A DNA stretch of 64,000 nt, from contig NC_051431.1 in assembly GCF_001649575.2 (NCBI RefSeq), positions 21,880,268 to 21,944,267 of the forward strand, given 5' to 3'. The stretch comes from Kryptolebias marmoratus (taxonomy: Eukaryota; Chordata; Actinopteri; Cyprinodontiformes; Rivulidae). Under the pieces are notes generated by a model that was not told the origin of the DNA, searched no databases, and saw only the letters and a list, made by a program, of their open reading frames with translations. The position numbers and the translations under genes were made by a program. Below, one piece after another: positions 13,411-24,589 of this stretch; position 1 is the stretch's first letter; every line of letters begins with the position of its first letter.

Positions 13411-16400
13411 ATGAACGCTGACATGTGGATTTTCCTCTTAGCTCCGTGGCTCATTTGTGTTTCTTCAAATGGTAAGTCTTTTAAGAAACTTTACTTTGAT
13501 TTGTTTTGCCTAGAGTTTTTGAATTTACTGAACTCAAGTTAAAAAAAAGAAGCTACTTCAATTCATCTAATAAAATAGGGGGTTCCAGTTGAAAGCAAAT
13601 ATAAACAATGTTGAGTATGTCGCAGCTGGAAATAGTGGAAATAGCTGATTTAACTCCACCTGAGACTATAAATAGTTTCTATTGCCACAAACGTGTAAGT
13701 GATCCACTTTTATATAGCACAGTTTTAACCTGTCCAGGTTCGGCAAACCTATTCTCAGCACGAGTACTGCAGGTGGTAGTCCCACTAGATCGTAATCAAG
13801 AGAAATATTTGGCTCAACTATTTAGAAGTAAAGAATCTAATAATCTTCATAAGCTGAGCTATGATGTTAAGCTAAAAAGCAGAGATTGCTGGAAAGAGCA
13901 AATATATACTATTTAAAGCGCAAGTCGATCATCATGTTTTGAGGAAATTGTGAAAACTTGAGTGGATAATGGTTAAAGGATGTGCTAGAAGCTGTGTCGT
14001 TGAACTCTCTCTGAGACCAGCTCGCAACAAAAGGTGCAAAAAGCGAGGGAATTTGGTTCAGGTTATATCAGATTTCTATGCAGTTGTCACGGAAGAGGAG
14101 CCAACACTGCACCCATCCTCCACAGTTATGGGTTTGGTCATTTTGTTCATTTGCCAAATAAAAAATGCGCTTCTAAGCCTGTACCGCGGTTTATGTCTGC
14201 CATGATGGTGGTACTTGTTATGAAAGCTTCAGAATAAATGGTGTAAAGCATTGTCAAAATTTTGAAGGATAAAGTATAAACTATCATCTCTGTGCAGCCA
14301 GGAGAAATCGCAAATAAGGGGGGCTGGAGCTCTTGTAAATGTTTGGTCAAATTTGATGACCGATCTACAGAACCAGCAGTAATGTTTAATAGTAAAAGTG
14401 AAACCGTTTAGGCAGGCACATTGCAAACAGACCTCATGGTAAGGCTATGCTGCATTTAGAAAAAACACTTATGAGCAAAAAAAGTACTTCAGTTTGTTCT
14501 CCAAAGAAAAAAGATCTGTCAGGGTGCGATAAGTTTTTCATGTTTTTAAAGTAATGGATTTTGATATGGGCGATATGGCTCACCACCCAGGACGGCATCT
14601 TGTGTGTTCATACTTTTATCCTTCAAAACTGCCTTTATATTTTTTGCAGCACAAAAAATATGAAGGAAAAATAAAAGGCTATCTGCCGTTTGCGCCCTGA
14701 CTGAGTTTTCCAGTCAGTTTGGGGAATAAGGTTAATTTGGAGAAGATGTCGAGGATGCTTGGAGACTACAGGAACCATCTTGGCTTCCGTCTGAGACAGT
14801 ATAAAACTCAGCTTCACCATCAAATGACATAAAGCAGACAAAATACTCCTGAAAGCTTGAAATAAGCTGCTTAGTTAGAGAATAAGACACATTCACTTCA
14901 CCATTGAAGCTCTCTCACATGGAATTGATCAGACCTGCCGCAAGCTGTTTACTCCTCTGCCTCACACTGTGATGGAAGAAGTGTCTAGGTTTGTTGAAAA
15001 GGTCCAGCTATCACAGCGTCAGAAGAGCCGGGAACGTCAAAAGCTCTTAAAAATTCCAACAGGGAGCTGTTTCTTCATCACAAACCACCAGGCGAGATCA
15101 AGAGGATGTCGCCAACACAAAAATTCGGGACCGGTGGGTTAAAAATTTGTCTGACAGAACCCTGACACAGCCTGAGAAAGACGTGCTGGCCAAAGGACTG
15201 ATTTTTTTGCCATTTCTCCACAAGAAATACCTGTTGTGGATAATCACTGCCACCGAATCCACTATTAGCAACAACAACCTGGCAGAAACAGAGGCAGAAC
15301 ACAGACGAATGGCTCAACACAAGAGGGCCAGCTCTTCAGGACAAGACTCATCCGTGCTCATACACCTCAGGGATAATGGACACTCTTTGTATTTTGAACC
15401 GAGAAGACAGATGGTTTGAGAGGGAGGTGAAGGAATCCGAGAGAAACCAACTTTAAACAGAGAACGAGGTCTCACATTTCAGCTTTCTAAAAATGAAGCA
15501 TTAGGCCTGATCCCCAGTCAGTTTCACTTCAATCAGAACCTGCATTCATGTGACCAGAGTGGCCCATTTGTGAGTCAGGCTAACAAAGACCCTAATGAGC
15601 CTCTATTGTAAGGAGAGTGAGTGTAATCTGCATGTGAATCCAGTTTACAGAACATTTTAGCTTTAAAAGCTTGAACTCCACACAAAAAACTTTTTGAATT
15701 GAGAAAGCTCCTCGGATGAGAAGCGAAACATCTTAAACTACAGAATAGAAGTCCAGTTGTTTTTTTGTTTTTTTTAATCTTCTTTGGACGAAGGAGAAGG
15801 AGGAGCGAGACAGAGGACAGGTCCACCTCAGAGCATGAGACAGGGACATGGCGTCAGGAAGGCATAGCTACAGCTGTCATCATGAAAATGAATAAAAAGA
15901 AAAACTAAAAAGCAAAAATCAAGTGAAAAATGTTTAATATTTTGTTTGTGTTATATCCTAAATGTAATTCCAGTCATTTAAATCCATTTCATGTTAAACA
16001 TTGCTGTATATTTCCTGTTCAAACAGGAAGGAGACATTGTTGAATGATATTTGTACCAGACAAATAGAAACTTTTTTTATATCAGGTAAACTGTCTGGAA
16101 ATACCAGAGTTGACCCAGGTTATGGCAGGCCATTTTAATATTATAAAGTATAAACCTATATTTATAGGTTTTCTTCTTGAAACAATAACATGAATTGTTG
16201 TAAAAATGGAGTAAAAACCAATGTAGTTATTGTGCATGTTGGTGAAGTGGGTAAGTGATGTTCTTTCAACTTTGCATTTGTGTTTATGAGCCAATATAAA
16301 TTAGCCAGTGGGTAAATCTGACACATTTATTCTTATCTCTTATAGTATTAATGTTTTATGTGTTTGTTTCCCTTTAAACACTAAAACTAAAGAAATATAA

Positions 16401-19400
16401 TGAGTGTGTGGTTGTTTCATGATCACGGTATTGTTATTAACGTATAAAATATTCTTTATAAATCAAATATTCCTTGTATAGCTGACAGACATAACAGTTC
16501 TTTAATTTTTCTGAAATTGTTCTGTTTATTTTTTTCTATTCAGGTCAGCCGTCCTCTGTTGAAACTCCTCAGAAGGATCCTTGTAGAACATACACAATCA
16601 CGGCTCCTCTCGGCTCTTCTGTGCTCTTACCGTGCATCTTTTCAAAACCTAACATTAGCCGAGTCACCTGGGCTCAGGTAGACAACATGGACCGGATCCT
16701 GGACGTGGTCCGTCTGACATCAAAGGAGCGAGTTCAGTTCCTCGACCCCAGACACGGACGAGTGAAAGCCTTTCCAAACCAGGCCTCGTTGGGGAACTTC
16801 TCCATCTCCATCGACGAGCTAAAAAAGAATGATCTGGGGTCTTATTTCTGCAAGACAGAGAACAAATGTCTTAAAGTAGAGCTGCAAGAACAAAAGGAAG
16901 GTATGTCATTACTCTTTGATTGTGTGCACATTTATTTCAAGGTCTCTAGTCAACAAGAGAAGAGCTGCTTTTAGCTTTAATGTAACGCCTAAAGTCTGAA
17001 GCACAGAAACACTTTAGACCTACCATCTGAAATTCTGACAAACTGTGCTCTGGCACAGTTTACTTTTTTAATAAGCCTATGCCACATCCACCACAAGTGG
17101 ATTGGAATTGCTTCTCTATTTAAACTCAAAAATATAGTTTTTCTCATGGGCCGTATAAGCGTTGTGGCAACAAGAGAGAAAAGGTCAATTTGTAGAGTAT
17201 TAACAAACCAAATAACGGGAAGGCTCAAGATCGCACAGAGCGAACTAAAAATCAAGTACAGAGTTTGTTTGTTTTTTTTAAAAAGTCCAGAAATCTGAGA
17301 CAATAAAGCAGGCTCATTGGTTTTATCCTAAATAACAGACTGTCCGAATTTACATTCATAAACAGAAGGTGCTGCATGGACCTTGAAATGAAGTAAAAAA
17401 ACAAATTACACAAAACAACAGCACTGCATCAGTCTTCTGAAAAGAAAAAAGGAATTTACAAACCATTATGGCTTCAAGTACAGATTACAGTCATTCAGTA
17501 AAACTCAGAGTACTGTTTGACTTTAAAACTGTAAAAAAAAAAAAAAAATAATAATAATAATCCAAATAAACCAATAATCCTGTTTTTGGGCCCTTTAAAC
17601 CTCGGGGCCCTGTGCTACTGCTCCTGTAAGCCCTTTACAGAAAGTCTGTCTCATAGCTGCAGATACTGTTTTCACTTTTATCGCCTAAAATACTTATGTT
17701 CATGTATAAACAGCTTGTTTTTTTTGTTACATTAACAAGTGAACTTGGGCTAATAATTGATGGCAACATTTAATTAATAGCATCAAAATCCACTTGCAGC
17801 TACTTCCTGTTAGCCTCTCATACTGTCCATAGTAGAATAAATTATATTTGATGTTGTTTACCATTTTTAATTCAAGAGTTTTTATAGACATGCCACATAT
17901 AGCTAAGTTATAGGTAGGTGAAGGCCAAGGATTTGGTAATTTTCAGTTTTTTATGCCTAATTTTTGTCATTAATGTATTTATTTTTTTATTTAAGCACAA
18001 GATAGTTGTTCTAAACTCTATTTCTTTTTATTCAGGTGAGCAGTTTGATGAGGATCGTTGTGAAACTATCACACTCAGGGCTCAACTTGGCTCCTCGGTG
18101 CTCTTACTATGCAACCTTTCAACAAACGGTGGTAGCTGGGTGAACTGGGTGAACCTGAATAACTCAGTCCTGGTCCGACTCTCACCAAACGGGCGAGTTC
18201 AGTTCATCGAGCCCAGACAAGGCCGAGTGAAAGCCTTTCCAAACCAGGCCTCGGTGGGGAACTTCTCCATCGCCATCGATGAGCTGAAAGACTCAGATCT
18301 GGGCTCTTACCGCTGCAGAAAGAGGAATAAATGTTTACAAGTGGATTTGCTTGAGAACAAAAGTATGTGGCGCTCGGGTTTCTGGGTTTGTTAAAACAAA
18401 GCGGGAGCCTGTGCAGAGGCATGCAGTCTTATTCCTTTTGTTAAGGTCACAAACCTCAAGCGTCTAAAATGTGACAGAGGACAAATGAAGCGGCTGTTTC
18501 CTGTGAAACACATCTTTCTAAAACCACAACTTGTTGTGCAGGTACTCTAGATGCAAATGCATGGCGTCTGATTTACATCTGCGTTGGAGTGGCTGCTCTC
18601 TTCCTGCTCTGTTTGGTTAGCTACTTCTGCTGGCTGAAATGGGCAGGTGAGTAGCTGCCCCTTTTAGTATTTTTACTTAAATTAGCGTTAATGAAAGGAT
18701 GGATATTCAACCAACATTTTGCTCCCTTTCAGGCCTGTGGAACAAAAGAAAACAGGAGTACACTGTCAATGAAAATGCTGCAGGTAAACAACTTTTTGAG
18801 GGCGACGTCACTGGAGAGTAAAGCTTTTGCTGTGCACACAATTATATCTTGGACTTGTTTATTCTTTTGTATATAAATACATAAATAACACAAATTCTGC
18901 ATAAAAAAGCCTGTACTGTTATTTAACATTAATCACTTTATTTTGTCTTGCATGACAATTTATTGCAATTTATGTTGTGCTGGATAGTACAGACGGTTCT
19001 GTGGAAAGGTCAAAAACAATTAATATCTTATGTGTTGCACATAGCACTTTGAATGACCACAATTTGGAAAAATAGAAATTAATCCTTACTGGACTGAGAA
19101 GCTAACCGCTGGTCTGAGTGGGTTCAAGACCAGGTGCAGTCTTAAAACAGCTCCGCTCTTAAATGTTTTCTCTGTGTTTTGTGAAGAAAATAAATACTGT
19201 TAAATTTGAATTACATTGTTATTTACATGGGTTTCTGTAGGTTAGTGCAAAGAACAGAATGTCGGTAGCTAATAGGAGCAAAACAGTAGCTAAAAACTGC
19301 ACTAAAAGAAGCAAAGTGGTAGCTAAAAGTACAAAAACTGTAGCTAAAAGTTAGCCAAAGAATAGTTACGTTTAGCAAGACAGATAATAAAGTTAGCAAA

Positions 19401-22184
19401 ACTTTAGCTAAAAGTAGAAAAATTGTTGCTAAAACCTAAAAGTGGTAAAAGAGTAGCTAAAAGTAACAATAAAAGATAAAATAGGGCAAGTCTGTGAAGC
19501 AGATTTCAAAGAAATCAATGTTTTTGAACTGAAGAGATCATAATGTACTTTTGATGGGGAATTTTATGTTAAATAGCTCAATATTTAGAAGAGAAAAAAA
19601 AGGTTAGAAAATACAAAAATCATTGATGTATGAATGGCTAAAAAAGCAGCTTGTGCAAATAACAATCGTTCCAAATCTGCCTGTCCTACATTTCAAAGTG
19701 CCCTACAGTAGATTAAATCAGAAACATGGCAGCGGATGTGAAACCAGTTTAATCTGTATCACAAAAAATGCACGAAGAGCAGTAAAAATTTCACAATAAG
19801 AGTCTGCAGAAATACGTGAATAATAAGCATGAAACCAAAACTGGTCTTTGAGGTTTTTTTCTTTTTCTTTTTGAAGCTTCAATTGGCACAGATTGTACAG
19901 AGATGCAAAAAACACAGTCTGCAGGAGTGTTCAAATAAATAACCCAAAGACCAGCTTTGGTTTCATGCTTATTATTCACGTATTTATGCAGACACCTAAA
20001 GAAATTTTCACAACTTTTCCACAACAATTTTTCACAGCAGGCCGAGGAATACAGCTTTGTAAGTCGTGAACACGCACACAAAAAAAATATGATATTCTAA
20101 AAGTGGCTGCTCAAATCGTGGCCGTGCGTCACTTGGTTGCAAGCTTAAAATTTAGTGAGACTGCAGGTCAAAATATACTTATTTTCTCACAACTTTGAGT
20201 CCCCAGCTAGTCTCCAGCAGTCACAGGCCAGTGTGAATCTACGTTAATGTGTTTTTCTGCAGGTGCCAGTGCTCCCCCTCAGGAAGCAGTCTGTGAAAAT
20301 CAGATCGGTAATTCAGCTCCTTAAGTTATGTTTGTAATTAATATCTGAATCGTGTAATAGTGCTTTTATTTTATTTTTTTTCTGTTTGACCATTTGAGGT
20401 GTCACTAAATCTGCTTCTTTCTTCTGCAGATGGAGACAACAATGTTTATGGTGCGTTCAAACATTCATCCTTCCTCTTCATTTGATCTGCTTTTAACAAA
20501 TACCATTTCAGCTGGTCTGAAAATAATCCCCTGCAGAAAGTTATCACCCACACACAACGACGACACAGGTTTTTATTGAATCTCTTTTTTTTTTTGCTAA
20601 CGATAGAAAACGACGACCAGTACCCGGCAAACAGGGACCCGGCCAGGAACCACAGTGGCCCACCAAGGGATCTGCATGCTCAGGGCCAGACTCAGCCCGT
20701 TCAAAGCAACATTGGGATTTATCCAAACCTGGAAGAATTCAAGTTTGAAAGGGCGGAAAGTCGCAGAACAAGACTAAGATTTCACATAGGTGCTTTGACG
20801 TTTACAGTAGTTTCTCTTCCCGATGAGTTCAAAATCACAGCAGCATGGACTAATTGTCGTCTCACACCTTTTAGAGCTCTTCAGCCGGTTGCGGCAAGCC
20901 AGTTTCAACCGGCATTTCTATGGTAACGTACAAACCATTGGTTGTACTGCAGGCTTTTGATTCGGTCCGGTGTCTTACTTGTCTGTTTTTGTTTTACAGT
21001 CAACCAGCATGAGATAAACAAGCAACAAGCCATGGCGGCTCATGCGCAGAGGCAACAAGGTAGGTGACTGATTTCACGGACTGTGTATTTGGTTATCGAA
21101 ATAATCAGCAGACAAAATTCAACCCTAGTTATGAAAAACTTGGGACGTTGTGTAATATGTAAATAAAACCAGAACTAATGAACCGCAAATCTTGTAAACC
21201 CATATTTTATTCACAATGGATCATAGGGAGCATATCAAATGTTTACACTAAGAAATTGTTCCATTTTTAGGGAAAATACTAAGGTAATTTACAATTTGAT
21301 GGCAGCACCACATCCCTAAAAAAGGGGGACAGGGAAACAGAAGGTCAGAAAAGAAAGTGGCACAAATAAGAAATAGCTGGAAGAGCAGTTTGCAATTAAT
21401 TAGGAGGACTGGGTATACAAACAGCATTTTAGAGAAGCTGAATCTCTCACAAGTAAAGATGAGCAGAGTAGTATATTGGAACAATTTCAGAATAACTTTC
21501 CTGTGTAAAACAGGCTTGATTCGGTAATGAATATTGTTGCATGGACTCAGGAACACCTCCACAAATCATCATAGGACCATCAGTCCGTTATCATGCCCAG
21601 CGTTCAAAAAGCCTGCCTCTCTGATGCTATGGGGTGCATTAGTGCCTATGGCGTAGGAAGCTCACACATCTGGAAAGACACCTTCTATGGGGTGCCGTTT
21701 GTAAAGTAACAGTCAAAAATTAACAGAAATATTTTGGTTTATTTAGCCTTTCATTAAAAAATGGTTTTTTTTTTAAGTCAAAATTTCACCATGTTATTCA
21801 TACATTTATAAATGTCAAAGTCCCAAACTAAATATTTACCTGGCAAGTGAATAAAATATGGGTTTATCAGATTTTCAAATCATTGCATTCTGTTTTTATT
21901 AAAATTTTACAGCATCCCAGCTTTGTTGGAATTGGACTTGTTCACCACTAAAAAAAAAAAAAAAAAAAGAAACTCTTCCAGCATTCATTGATGTTTGGTG
22001 TTTTTATCAGCAGAGAAAGCCAAGAGCAGTGAGGGCTGACTCCCTCTGTGGCTCATGTTTGCGATAGATTAGAATGATACCGTGCACTGACCCGCTCTCC
22101 CATTTTTCAGCTGCTTCCCACTCAGAGTGTGAATACCAAAACCCCATTTACAACAGGAGCACGGAACAGCTCAACCGTATGTAG
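13411..22184 (+). CDS. Long-tailed two-Ig-domain membrane receptor (Ig receptor 2)
   Basis: Exons: 13411-13471, 16544-16900, 18036-18362, 18542-18646, 18733-18783, 20263-20307, 20430-20450, 20607-20789, 21000-21059, 22111-22184 (1284 nt, 427 aa). Signal peptide 1-20, two V-set-like domains (Cys51/Trp63/Cys123; Cys165/Trp177/Cys233; extra Cys pairs 34/129 and 148/239), one membrane segment (about 258-280) and a tail of about 145 residues. Tail tyrosines are Y293 (YTVN), Y322, Y328, Y361 (IYPNL, YxxL type), Y412 (YQN, a Grb2-type pattern) and Y417. No canonical ITIM or spaced ITAM is present. Every intron is phase 1, so any tail exon, including the 21-bp microexon, can be skipped in frame. D1 and D2 are nearly identical to Ig receptor 1. 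This is probably the signalling member of a paired receptor set; family name and ligand unknown. Confidence 0.8.
13608..13916 (+). other. Unrecognised 102-codon open frame in intron 1 of Ig receptor 2
   Basis: An uninterrupted ATG-started frame with fairly protein-like composition (for example DLTPPETINSFYCHKR). I do not recognise it. It could be a fragment of an old element; the following kilobase also looks repeat-like. A chance frame is possible. Confidence 0.2.
14960..15765 (+). mobile_element. Internally deleted Penelope-like element relic
   Basis: Broken frames match, in order, the N-terminal part of a Penelope-like polyprotein (RDRWVKNLSDRTLTQPEKDV, about 15135-15180) and then the end of its GIY-YIG region (about 15290-15420), which has a counterpart at 28190-28330. 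The reverse transcriptase core between them is missing. The 3' end carries GGATGAGAAGCGAAAC and AGAATAGAAGTCCAGTTG, shared with 28621-28685 and 55646-55715. It lies in intron 1 of Ig receptor 2. Confidence 0.75.
19255..19470. repeat. Imperfect tandem repeats of a 'tagctaaaag' unit
   Basis: The decamer-like unit TAGCTAAAAG and close variants recur at irregular spacing about ten times in an intron of Ig receptor 2. Class not recognised. Confidence 0.6.
19804..19991. repeat. Inverted repeat with 47-bp arms
   Basis: Arms 19804-19850 and 19945-19991 are reverse complements at 45 of 47 positions, separated by 94 bases. It could be the core of a small fold-back transposon or a hairpin in the intron. 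No coding content. Confidence 0.9.
21131..21930. mobile_element. Non-autonomous DNA transposon in the last intron of Ig receptor 2
   Basis: The ends AAAAACTTGGGACG (left) and CATCCCAGCTTTGTTGG (right) are imperfect inverted repeats. The same blocks (a 'cccatattttattcacaat' block near the left and its near-inverse near the right) recur inside. No transposase frame. I know this as a common fish element type but do not assign a name. Confidence 0.6.
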
Positions 22185-22314
22185 ACGACTGAGGGAAGAG
22201 TGCGAACACCACGTGACAAAGACCAATACTCACTGATGTTTTTGTTGTTTGTTTTTATTTTAAGTTTGATCTCACTGTATTTTACTGCTCACAACATGTC
22301 TGCCACTGCTTTTG

Positions 22315-22320
22315 AATAAA
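22315..22320 (+). terminator. Polyadenylation signal of Ig receptor 2
   Basis: AATAAA 131 bases after the stop codon. Confidence 0.65.
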
Positions 22321-22444
22321 ACTCAACAAAACACAAACCACAGTGGGCCTCCTTCTTCATTCTTGTCTCCGCGTTACAAAAGGAATCAAAGTCAGGGAGA
22401 GATGTGTGGGTTTCAAGTAGATGAAACTTTATTTAAGAACTAAT

Positions 22445-22712
22445 ATGAAGGCGCTAACTAGAAGCACTCAAAGGGTGCAAAACCTCCACCAAGGCCATAA
22501 CGGGCATATAAAAAAATAATAGTGCGACCCGGATTATAATCTGGATCGGCATCAAAATTTAATCAATTGTTGTTGGGGTTTTTTTTGTGACAACCCCAAC
22601 ATTTCCTGACAATTTCATCCAAATCTGTTATTTATTAGTTTTTATGTAATTTTGCAAACAGACAGACAAACAAACACAACCGAAAACATAATCTCCTTGG
22701 CGGAGGTAACGA
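22445..22712 (+). repeat. Dispersed repeat family B, third copy
   Basis: Starts at 'aactagaagcactc' and ends at 'ccttggcggaggtaac', with the 'cagacagacaaacaaac' block, as in the copy at 1575-2465. The DR1-type middle part is absent from this copy. Confidence 0.65.
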
Positions 22713-22964
22713 GCTCTATAACGCCTTCTGCTGGTTAAAGGATGTCAGTGTGTATTTTACACAATATCAGAGTTGAAACATATTGGAGATAAGAGAGAGG
22801 TTAGTGCTAACAACATTTCTCTATGTAATTCCACCTAAAACTGACAAATAAATGTTGTCATTTTAGGCCAAGATGGAGCTCAAATAGTGCCATTGGGTTT
22901 TTTCTAACAACCAGCCCAAATTTAAAAAAAAAAATAACAAAGTTGTATTCTTTTTTGTGTTGCC

Positions 22965-23490
22965 TAATGCTAATAAGCTGTAGCAGCCATCATGAATTGG
23001 GTTGGAAGTTAATCAGTTGTAGATGGTCATCTAGTTATTACTTTCTGAGAGTTTCATCAAAATCAGTCCAGTGGTTCATGAGATACTTTGTTAACAGACA
23101 GACAGGCAGGGTTTACTCAAATGGTTAATGTTTTAAGTTTTAAGCAAGAACATCGTGAAAAGCTTAGTTTTTAGAGTATGCATTGAAGTTGGTGCTCAGC
23201 TCCTACCATGACAAACTTTAAACTCAGTAAAAGTAAAAGTGGCTGAACTGTAGACCTTTATGTGTTTCCAGAGATCAGTTGGCTGCGACGGCCATCTTGA
23301 CATGGGTTGACTCCAAAAGTTAATCAGTTGTAGATGTACATCCAGGATACTGCAAAATCACATGACATTGTGCATAATGTTGTTTTTAGGGGTTGACTTC
23401 TCAGCATAAGACGCTTAATCTCAGTTTAAAACTCTTGAAAGGCGGCGGGTGATATGCATTCCTCCAAGGAATGCTAGGCCTTTAACTGAG
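22965..23490. repeat. Dispersed repeat family A, adjoining copies
   Basis: Two partial minus-orientation copies (22970-23110, 23190-23350) and one short plus copy ending in 'gatatgcattcctccaa' (about 23385-23480). Confidence 0.6.
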
Positions 23491-24147
23491 ATGACTTTTG
23501 TAAAGAGCTGCAGCTTCACAGTGAAACGGAAATTAATTTAATTGATTTGAAAAACGAACTACAGAGTTACAAAGCACTCTTGAAGTGTTCTTAACATCAT
23601 TTGGTTTGTTGTGCACATTCATTGTGGAGACAAAATTCAAACTTTTTATGTATTTATATCAAAGTTCATGAAAGAAAATATCTGCAGTAAACATCAGTCT
23701 ACAGAAAATGGCTGATGTGACCACAGGACATACACGTTGAGAAGTCAAGGCACCACAGTTCTTCTGATGTTTATTGGCGGTTGCCAAACCCATTTGCAAA
23801 ATATGCATGTGCATTACTGCCACCAGCTGGACAGGAGTGTGACTCAAGAGATCAGGCAGAAAAAAAAAACCCAAACCTCTAGATTTGACTAATTAAACTA
23901 ACTTATTTTTAAAATGGAATAATTTTACTGTATTAGTCAGCTAATTTACCCCTTTAGAAGACCCGATAATGTGAAGTCACAATGTTTTGCCTTTCTTAAT
24001 GACTAAAAAAGAATATCCCTGCGGATATTGGACTTTTTTAGCTGTTTCTGGTTGGTTACAGTGTGTGCATTTTCCTCTTAGATGATTGCCTGTTTTGTAT
24101 AAAGTGTGGCTGAGACCTGAGTGGAGTGATTACATTTTCTTGTTCTC
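23491..24147. other. Intergenic, no gene recognised
   Basis: AT-rich sequence with no supportable exon, promoter or repeat boundary. Confidence 0.4.
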
Positions 24148-24420
24148 GGGGCGGCAGTGGCTCAGGAGGTGTGAGGGTGGGGGTTCATCTTGTAAACAGA
24201 GGGTTGCCAGATCAAACCCCCACATCAGCAGTTGTGTCCTTAGGCAAGACACTTTGCCTACTGGTAGTGGTTGGGGGTGCGGTGTCAGATTGACCGCTAG
24301 GGGTACAATGTAGTTTATATCTATCAGTGTGTGGATGAATGGGTGAATGACTGACTGTAGAGGAAAGTGCTTAGGAGTCCTTGGACTAGATAAAGCACTA
24401 TACAAGTGCAGACCATTGAT
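24148..24420 (+). mobile_element. SINE-like element
   Basis: Starts GGGCGGCAGTGGCTCAGGAG (an A-box-like tRNA-type head), followed by a degenerate B box (GTTGCCAGATCAAACCCC), then the 'aggcaagacactttgcc' body and a 'cactatacaagtgcagacc' tail. This is a familiar arrangement in teleost genomes, immediately upstream of the ZP gene. Confidence 0.6.
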
Positions 24421-24589
24421 CATTTGTTTTCCTCTCTGCCCCAACATGTTTTCGGATGTCGTATAGATGCACCAATAGTTACTTTCACTGAAGTTGCTTT
24501 TTTTCCCCCTCCTGAAGCCAATTAAAGCAAATGAGAACCACCTGCTCTGCCTGTCACAAAGCCTCAGCAACTAAAAAAAAAAAAACCCA

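Noticed and set aside
24130..24570. 146-codon minus-strand frame upstream of the ZP gene
   Set aside because: Lies over the SINE-like element and reads as its antisense.
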